In this document: piece after piece, positions 19,536-25,000 of the stretch
Layout: every line of letters starts with the position of its first letter
How positions within the stretch are numbered: position 1 is the stretch's first letter
Source: Paulinella micropora
Lineage: Eukaryota; Cercozoa; Imbricatea; Euglyphida; Paulinellidae
NCBI GenBank assembly: GCA_019918135.1
Contig: WBZZ01006393.1
Coordinates: 95,001-120,000 of the forward strand
Direction: 5' to 3'
DNA length: 25,000 bases
Position numbers and translations under genes: made by a program
The notes under the pieces: generated by a model
Seen by the model: only the letters and a program-made list of their open reading frames with translations
What the model was told of the DNA's origin: nothing
Database searches by the model: none

Positions 19536-21240
19536 GATTCAAAGTCGAATACCTACCAGGTAAACAAAACCAACTCCCCGACGGTCTCTCACGTGTCCCT
19601 TGCATCGCCCCCGGCCAGCCCACCCTGATTGGCGAAGCCGAGGCGACTCTTCAGCTCTTATCCACCATTCCGGCACCCCGAGCAGGCTCTACCCTTTGGT
19701 TAGCAGTTGAAGGCACGCACGCGGCCCTGGATACCCGTCTCAAGTCCTTATCTTGCCGGATCCTCCGCGGCGGCCCCACTCTACGTAGCATTCAAGCCCC
19801 ATGGGACCTGGCCATTGTCATTCCCTCTGCTGAACGCTCCCCGATGGTTGCCCGCGATATGTTTGATCTCCGCAAGCCCTTCGCACTACTCATGCCTCAA
19901 GACTTGGTTCATTGCGTTCCCGATGAAACTCTTCCACAGACGATCGTCGAGCAATGCCGCAAGATCTTATTCCTTGACGACAACGTCGTCTGGCTCGTGC
20001 ATGGACTAGGAATGGAGCAACACTACATCTATCCTCTCGTTGCTACGTCGCATGCACAGCGCGTTACACGCCAGCAAATCATCAACGCACAACGACAGGA
20101 CAGCTTCACGGCCCCTCTCTGGACCGAAGACATCATCTCTGTCTCCGCCGGCTCAGCCGAACTAATCCTCCGACAAGGTATCGCAGTCACCGTTGACCCC
20201 GATCAATCTTCAGTCAAGATTTATGTCCCAGAAGAGCTACGCCGTCCCCTCATCAATTACGCCCACCTCATGCAGAACCACGCCAAAGCGCCGACACTCG
20301 TCCCCTTTATCAAGGAGCGCTACATCTGATTCCGCACAGACGCTACGGATATCATGCATCACGAAGTCCTCGCCGCCCTCCGTGACTGCCACTTTTGCCA
20401 ACTAGTCCACGCCCGCCTGACCCTTAACCACGGCCGATATTCATCGCTCACATGAACGCATCAAGGACGGGGCATCGGCCTCGACCACGTTCACATCGGC
20501 ATCCCCGGCGTCACCTCTCAGTACATACTGACCATCGTCGATCTTTTCTCGGGATTTCTCCAATTTATCCCATGCGTCTCCACATCCGCGGAAGAAACAG
20601 TGGAACTCATCCTCAACCGATGGGCCTACATCTTTGGTTTTCCGGAGTCCATCTTCTCCGATTATCATAGTTCTTTCGTTGGCACGTTGGCCAAACGATT
20701 TTGCAGCGTAGCCGGCCTCGAATGGCTCACCATCGCGCCCTACTCGCATCATCAACTCGGCTACAGTGAATGCCGCCACAAAGCAATCCGCACGGCTATC
20801 CAGTCTCTCCCTAAGGCAGAAAAGACCAACTGGCCCAGCATCATCCCTTCTCTCTCCTTCGCTCAGAACACATACGTTTCTACAGCAACCGGCACTACTG
20901 CCTTTGAAGGAATGCTCGCCCGCAAGCTCCGCTGCACGTTGGACTTCTTCGACTCGCCGGAGATTGTCAATGCCCGCGCTACCGCTTCCAGCGCCGCCCT
21001 CGACGCATCACCGACACTGTCAATACAGTCGGCCGAACAGATCGCACTGTTAAACAGCGCCCGCACCGCTGTCACAACTTACGTAAGCGCGTACACTACC
21101 GTTACCCGCGCCCGGTCCGTCGCTCAAAAGAACAAAGGCCGCCGCAAGGCTGTCAAGGAATGGAAAGTAAACGACACAGTCTCCGTCTACCGCCCCAAGC
21201 CTTCCAAGCAAGGAATTCCAGCCTTCTCCGTTCCCAGTTC
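19536..21240 (+). pseudogene. pol: Gypsy RNase H end and integrase (D,D35E)
   Basis: This inserts element DNA into the host. The frame continues RNase H with FKVEYLPGKQNQLPDGLSR, the conserved end of gypsy RNase H, then a spacer. The integrase zinc-binding region follows: two His in the helix before KERYI, then DCHFCQ. The catalytic core has Asp at 20483 (IGLDHVHIG), Asp at 20660 (SIFSDYHSSF) and Glu at 20768 (GYSECRHK), with exactly 35 residues between the last two. Two in-frame TGAs interrupt it. The one at 20327-20329 falls after KERYI, where the family has a conserved Trp (yyWpgm). The other is at 20453-20455. A frame change at about 21230 follows, so the open pieces are 19406-20329 and 20600-21262. 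The catalytic triad is intact. Confidence 0.92.
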
Positions 21241-21826
21241 GACGGCCCTACACCATCGTTGAGCAGGTCAGCTCAAACTGCTTCAAGCTGCGTAATCTCA
21301 AGACCAACAAGGTATTGAAACGCATCGACCGCTCACACCTCGCTCCGTATACTGCACCCACTGACGGCCTCGCTCCGCTCAACACAGTCGCAGTAGACGA
21401 TCACGACGACGACTCAGTCAACTACACCATCGGCGAAGTCGTAGCATTCATCGACCGCGATCAGATTAAACTTGGCATCGTTTTAGACGAGGACCCAGAG
21501 AACGAGGAAAACGACCTCGTAGTTCACCAGCTCGGTACGACCTCAGACAAGAACCCTCTCTTCCGTCCCATCTACGAAGATACAAAGGACCAAACCACTA
21601 TCCAACGCTGGGGTAATCCCTTGGCCCAAGGAAGCCCCTTCTCTTCGACACAACAAACGATCAAGTCGTTCATCGACACATCGAGTGGCGCTCTCACAAG
21701 ACCAACAAAGACAAAGGCCGACTTCCCGCCAGCGTTCTTAAGCGTCTCAAAGGCCCTCTCATCACCGGCGAATCCTTCCCACTTCATATCTTCCAGAAAG
21801 GTAAACAAGCTACATCGAAGGAATAG
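21241..21826 (+). pseudogene. pol: Gypsy integrase C-terminal (GPY-like) and a small beta-rich domain
   Basis: After the integrase core, sequence near 21236 reads FDGP then YTIVEQ with a one-base discontinuity, the GPY/F module that ends many gypsy integrases. The frame from 21250 continues KLRNLKTNKVLKRIDRSHLA, then an acidic bridge. A compact segment with IGEVVAFIDRDQIKLGIVLD and VVHQLGTTSDKNPLFRPIY follows. It is not a recognisable chromodomain but has the strand pattern of a small beta-barrel. Near 21650 reading appears to pass to another frame (RLPASVLKRLKGPLITGE), which ends at TAG 21824-21826. I take that as the polyprotein end. The open frame 21315-21911 overshoots it. Confidence 0.7.
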
Positions 21827-22318
21827 CCACCTCAACACTCTCAAGTGGGTTTTACCCATCGTACCGGCTTCACCCCAGCGCTTTCCCCACTTGGCCCGCC
21901 ATCGTCCCTAGACAAGCTACGCCACGACCAGAGTATTCCTGTAAGTCCTTGGTCGCCTTTTATGCCTGCAGGTCAACAATCATCCTCATCGAATCTGAAC
22001 ACCTCAGTGATTATATTGGCATGGCATAATTGGTGCATTAAATTTGGTTCATCTCGGCTGTGCGATACATGGCCACCTAGCTTCCTACGGCTCGACGTCA
22101 GCTCCCTGGCATCAACGCATCGCTACTGCGCCTCAATTGTCTCAGTCCCGCTCCCGCATCCCGAGCTGATCTCCGTCTACACTGCGCTCTTCTTCATGTT
22201 CCTCCTGGATTTAAAGAGGCTTATCTTTCTATTTTCTCCTACTTTTTTTTCTGAGACAAGTCACTGACCAATCGTTAGTCACTCACTGTGAACGCAACTC
22301 TACTCAACCGTTAGGTCT
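21827..22318 (+). other. Gypsy 3' untranslated region
   Basis: This is the stretch between the likely polyprotein stop and the polypurine tract. An open frame 21845-22267 continues in the same phase after TAG. It has Ser/Pro-rich then hydrophobic composition, without recognisable motifs, and I treat it as untranslated. Translation past the TAG cannot be excluded. Confidence 0.6.
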
Positions 22319-22329
22319 GGGGGGGGGAG
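22319..22329 (+). promoter_or_regulatory. Gypsy polypurine tract
   Basis: Nine G followed by AG lie one base before the 3' LTR start. This is the position and composition expected for plus-strand priming. The copia tract in this window has a similar ending (GGGGGAG). Confidence 0.85.
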
Positions 22330-22330
22330 C

Positions 22331-22944
22331 TATCAGACTGAGCACTTTAACGACCTGCCAAAACCACTACCGTTGAAATTTTACTGCTTTTGACCGATCC
22401 GTTAGATTCTCCTCTGCACGACGTTTCGACTTCACTAACTAGCTTTCGATTTCGTCCAGGAATGACTTCAAACGATTTAATCAAAGTTTTTACAGCAATG
22501 CCATTTTCCCCTTCTCGCTGCCTTTTTCCCATGATATCCGAAAACCGCAATACGGTGAATTTTGGGGAACACAGTCAAGAGAACATACACATGATATTTG
22601 CCTAGCACTGCGTGCACAGTCATTAGGCTCAGAGAGACTTTCCCAAATGAAAGTTCAGGACTTCCACTTGAACACCAATGGCTTGAACTTGAAGCCACCT
22701 TCAAGTACTTTGCACATTTAACTTCAAGTGTCGCCTAACAGCTACTCACAATCTACGTTCACCCAAGATCGTACTTTGCAAACCAAGTCTGCAAACCAGT
22801 AGAAATCAACGTAAATAAACGAAGTGACCTCTCAGCTATTTACTGGTATTTCACCTACTCTTAGGAAGTTAGGGCTGTTTTGAGCTATAGAGTCTTTTAA
22901 TAAGAGTCCGTTGTGTATGTCCCTTGGGGTTGATCAAAACTCAC
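22331..22944 (+). repeat. Gypsy 3' LTR (uninterrupted)
   Basis: This 614-bp LTR runs from TATCAGACTGAGCAC to AAAACTCAC. It aligns to 932-1149 plus 8698-9116. It keeps GAAAA once at 22540-22544, where the 5' copy was split. It contains AATAAA at 22814-22819, a possible polyadenylation signal. Substitutions and short indels against the 5' LTR are frequent, so the element is not young. Confidence 0.94.
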
Positions 22945-22949
22945 TCAGG
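22945..22949. repeat. Right target-site duplication of the gypsy element (TCAGG)
   Basis: This is identical to 927-931 and directly follows the LTR end. Confidence 0.85.
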
Positions 22950-23075
22950 ACCAGTGTTGTCCGGTGCTTGTCGTTATATACTTCAAGTGACTCTTATCAT
23001 GAGTCAATATATACTACTAATATATTAGTTAGGACTCTGACCAGTGCAGTAACTTTCACTAATTTACTTTGCGTC

Positions 23076-23400
23076 AGGGGGAGTGTTAGAACTAATAATC
23101 AATAGTGATTATTAATACATTTCGTCTGCCACTGTACCGTTGAGGTACTACAGAGGCTACTACTGATTAAACTGTTATCGTGAATAGTTCAACTATTTAA
23201 TAATTATAACAACTAGCTTAACCTAACGACATGAAGACTGAGGAATACCTAACCCTCTGACTTACTAGCTACTGTAAACTCACTGCCAGGTAACGTAGAG
23301 GGACTCTGTAATCTCCAAGCCAAGGATAGTTTGAACCAACAGACAGGATCATGGAGTAATGTCATTATATACCGGGTGGGCCGGGCCATAATCCCTTCTG
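23076..23400 (+). repeat. Possible LTR remnant of another copia-like element
   Basis: A purine tract AGGGGGAG (23076-23083) is followed at once by TGTTAGAACTAATAATC, the arrangement of a polypurine tract and the start of a copia-type LTR. A TATA-like ATTATATACC lies near 23366. The 3' end and a partner LTR were not found, so the extent is approximate. The gypsy element would then have landed within or beside an older element. Confidence 0.4.
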
Positions 23401-23550
23401 ACTCCCCCTCGAGCGTGCACTCGTCAGGATGCGCGAGAAGTCGAGTTCGCGACCAGCCGAACCAGCCCGGAATAGAATGATGATAAAATTATCTCGAGTG
23501 AAGGTCCGACTGTGCAATGGACCCACGGCTTCGGAATGCTTCCAGTTGAC
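23401..23550. other. Unassigned moderately GC-rich flank
   Basis: This unique sequence lies between the possible LTR remnant and the GA microsatellite. I see no reliable coding or RNA feature. Confidence 0.5.
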
Positions 23551-23568
23551 GGAGAGAGAGAGCGAGCG

Positions 23569-23623
<55 letters not shown>

Positions 23624-23712
23624 TAGATAGATACATAGAGAGACAGAGATAGATAGATAGAGAGAGAGAGAGGGAGGGAGGGAGGGACGGACGGAGGAGG
23701 GAGGGAGGGAAA
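23551..23712. repeat. (GA)n, GATA and GGGA microsatellite cluster
   Basis: GA and GAGC units fill 23551-23619. AGATAGATA-type units follow to about 23660, then GGGA units to about 23712. Predicted peptides across it are Ser/Leu or Arg/Glu runs. Confidence 0.95.
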
Positions 23713-23752
23713 GTTAGAGTGAGAGTGTGAGAGATGTATGTAATGTGTGTAT

Positions 23753-23770
23753 GCATGTATGTGTGTGCGT

Positions 23771-23811
<41 letters not shown>
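23753..23811. repeat. (GT)n microsatellite with GTGC variants
   Basis: GTGTGC and GCGT units grade into a pure GT run. Confidence 0.95.
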
Positions 23812-23818
23812 GTACTTT

Positions 23819-23950
23819 AGAGGTAGGAGTACTGGTAGGTAGGTATATCGCATAGGAAGGTAGGTAGGTACGTAGGGAGGTAGGTAGGTAGGTAGGTAGG
23901 TAGGCAGGTAGGTAGGTAGGTAGGTAGGTAGGTAGGTAGGTAGGTAGGTA
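23819..23950. repeat. (GGTA)n microsatellite
   Basis: This tetranucleotide repeat is interrupted near 23840-23875 and then almost perfect to 23950. Its antisense frames yield Thr-Tyr-Leu-Pro repeats. Confidence 0.95.
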
Positions 23951-24030
23951 GTCACAATTCTGCGCGTGTATAAACATGTTTATTTTATGCATGTATGTAT
24001 AAGCTTCACACACACAGATACTAGGACAGA

Positions 24031-24098
24031 TAGGGTTAGGGTTAGGGTTAGGGTTAGGGTTTTTGGGTGCCCTTCCCTAACCCTAACCCTCTCCCTAA
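24031..24098. repeat. Inverted interstitial telomeric repeat, TTAGGG then CCCTAA
   Basis: Five GGG blocks spaced TTA lie at 24031-24060, then a 14-base spacer containing GGGTGCCC. CCCTAA follows at 24075-24080, 24081-24086 and 24093-24098, plus a partial unit. G-rich strands facing each other is the arrangement left by end-to-end telomere joining. Confidence 0.85.
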
Positions 24099-24485
24099 CT
24101 TCAAGACTAGTTTCAAGTGCAGTTGTTTTGTGATTTTCCCAGTTATAAGGTTTTCCCAAAAAACAAGTACATGTGAGTTTTTGGGTGTCCGTTCGACCAT
24201 TTTTTCTGTTTGAGTTTGTCGGGAGTTTCTACTTTTTCTTGCTCTAGCATATAACTTTTGCTTCTCTTTGTCCAAGGGTGAAAAAAGTTCCCAAAAAATA
24301 TCCGTACATTTGTCCTGAGGTCTATTTTGTGTACCACCATGTAAAGATCCTCAGTCTAAATCTGGTACCGGTGGCACTACACTGATTTTTCTCCACCACA
24401 AACTGAGACTCGTTTTCTCACCGCAAACTGGAGCCTTCATGTTTTCATTTAACCTAGGGTTAAAGAAACAATTTTAGAAGTATAT
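24099..24485. other. No recognisable gene
   Basis: This is AT-rich unique sequence next to the telomeric block. A 17-base segment around the spacer (GTTTTTGGGTG...) recurs imperfectly at 24177-24193. The antisense open frame 24054-24275 is Lys/Arg-rich, includes the telomere repeat in its C-terminus and is not supported as a gene. Confidence 0.55.
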
Positions 24486-24499
24486 ATATGTTCAACTCA

Positions 24500-24583
24500 C
24501 AAACACATACACACACATACACACACACATCACTCACTCACTCACTCACTCACTCACTCACTCAGATCCCCCCCCCCCCCCCC
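24500..24583. repeat. (CA)n, (ACTC)n and poly(C) cluster
   Basis: CA-rich units lie at about 24500-24529 and ACTC units to 24564, with 16 consecutive C at 24568-24583. Confidence 0.95.
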
Positions 24584-24585
24584 AA

Positions 24586-24885
24586 ATTAATGAAGACAAA
24601 TCTAACATTGTTATTTTCAATAATAAGAATAATAAAGTCACTCACAATTGGACTCTTATGGGACAAAATGTCCTAGAGGCAGAAGCCTACAAATATTTGG
24701 GAGTTATTTGTGATAAAAATTTGTCTTGGAAAATGATGAAGGCTGATAGGATTAAAAAAGCTAAGCAGTGCATCAATATGGTACTTGCTATTGGAATAAG
24801 AATTGGGGTTGCACCTAATATAGCTATGCAACTTATTACCTCATATGTTCAGGATCAGTTTACTGAATACTTTAAGCAAAGCTAA
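24586..24885 (+). pseudogene. LINE-type reverse transcriptase fragment, C-terminal end
   Basis: One frame reads KSNIVIFNNKNNK, then a short spacer, EAYKYLGVICDKNLSW and RIKKAKQCINMVLAIG, ending at TAA 24883-24885. A Lys-rich IVIFN segment followed by YLGV-x-x-D-x-x-LSW and a helical K-A segment is the standard order just after the catalytic domain of non-LTR retrotransposon RTs. The catalytic FADD region is absent upstream, where only microsatellites occur, so this is a 5'-truncated or broken copy. The AT-rich composition matches the local flank rather than the gypsy element. Confidence 0.75.
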
Positions 24886-24910
24886 CAATAATTGGGTTTG
24901 AAGGGTTATA

Positions 24911-25000
24911 ATGGACCTTAAAATGATCAAGCCTGATTTATCCACAACTGATATGCTTTTATTTATTAAGAATAGCCCTAAAACCACAATTAAAATGCTC
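24911..25000 (+). pseudogene. Short open frame running off the window, possible LINE continuation
   Basis: Thirty codons from ATG are open to the window end (MDLKMIKPDLSTTDMLLFIK). Position and composition fit a continuation of the LINE fragment after a small frame change, but the piece is too short to assign. Confidence 0.35.

Larger units (their letters stand above)
932..22944 (+). mobile_element. Large Ty3/gypsy LTR retrotransposon, interrupted by a copia element
   Basis: The element is bounded by related LTRs, a TCAGG target duplication and a polypurine tract before the 3' LTR. It spans 22,013 bp in the window. Subtracting the nested copia insertion and its duplicated target leaves about 14.5 kb, large for this group. 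The order on the + strand is LTR, leader, gag with a retropepsin-like domain (9521-12631), an unassigned 5.2-kb coding region, RT and RNase H (17916-19535), integrase (19536-21240), a C-terminal domain (to 21826), 3' untranslated region and LTR. RT before RNase H before integrase places it in Ty3/gypsy. Several frameshifts and in-frame stops make this copy non-autonomous. The LTRs differ at many positions and by indels, so it is older than the copia insertion. Confidence 0.93.

Noticed and set aside
23365..24013. Antisense frames with Thr-Tyr-Leu-Pro and Ser-Leu repeats
   Set aside because: Direct translations of GGTA, GT and GA microsatellites.
1..25000. CRISPR array or bacterial operon
   Set aside because: No regularly spaced repeats with unique spacers; all repeats are simple, LTR or telomeric, and gene content is eukaryotic retroelements.

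Overview
This window is eukaryotic, transposon-dominated DNA. It holds LTR retrotransposons, a piece of LINE-type reverse transcriptase, many microsatellites and a block of TTAGGG-type telomere repeat. I see no bacterial operon structure and no convincing host gene. TTAGGG telomere units, long simple repeats and large decayed Ty3/gypsy and Ty1/copia elements fit many protist, fungal or animal genomes. I cannot name the organism.

Layout. (1) 1-931: AT-rich flank with (ATT)n, a CT tract and a 37-base poly(A). (2) 932-22944: one very large Ty3/gypsy element on the + strand, bounded by the 5-bp target duplication TCAGG. Its 5' LTR is split in two. (3) 1150-8692: a Ty1/copia element on the - strand, inserted into that 5' LTR with its own target duplication GAAAA. 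The intact 3' gypsy LTR preserves the empty site. (4) 22945-23550: flank with a possible remnant of another LTR element. (5) 23551-24583: dense microsatellites, plus a head-to-head (TTAGGG)n/(CCCTAA)n junction. (6) 24586-25000: a decayed LINE-type reverse transcriptase C-terminus.

The copia element reads gag, protease, integrase, linker, RT/RNase H on the - strand, but about 1.26 kb in the middle (6534-7795) is inverted. The rest of gag, with its zinc knuckle, therefore lies on the + strand. Its integrase has lost a catalytic Asp and is crossed by TGA codons, so the copy is dead.

The gypsy element, about 14.5 kb without the copia insertion, has a 1036-codon gag-protease frame, RT/RNase H and a D,D35E integrase. 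Between protease and RT lies about 5.2 kb of broken but protein-like sequence that I cannot assign to any family. That stretch contains two tandem copies of a roughly 130-residue module ending in WCxCx4C. It is the most novel part of the window. Small frameshifts are scattered through all elements, and most clean in-frame stops are TGA, several where these families usually carry Trp.
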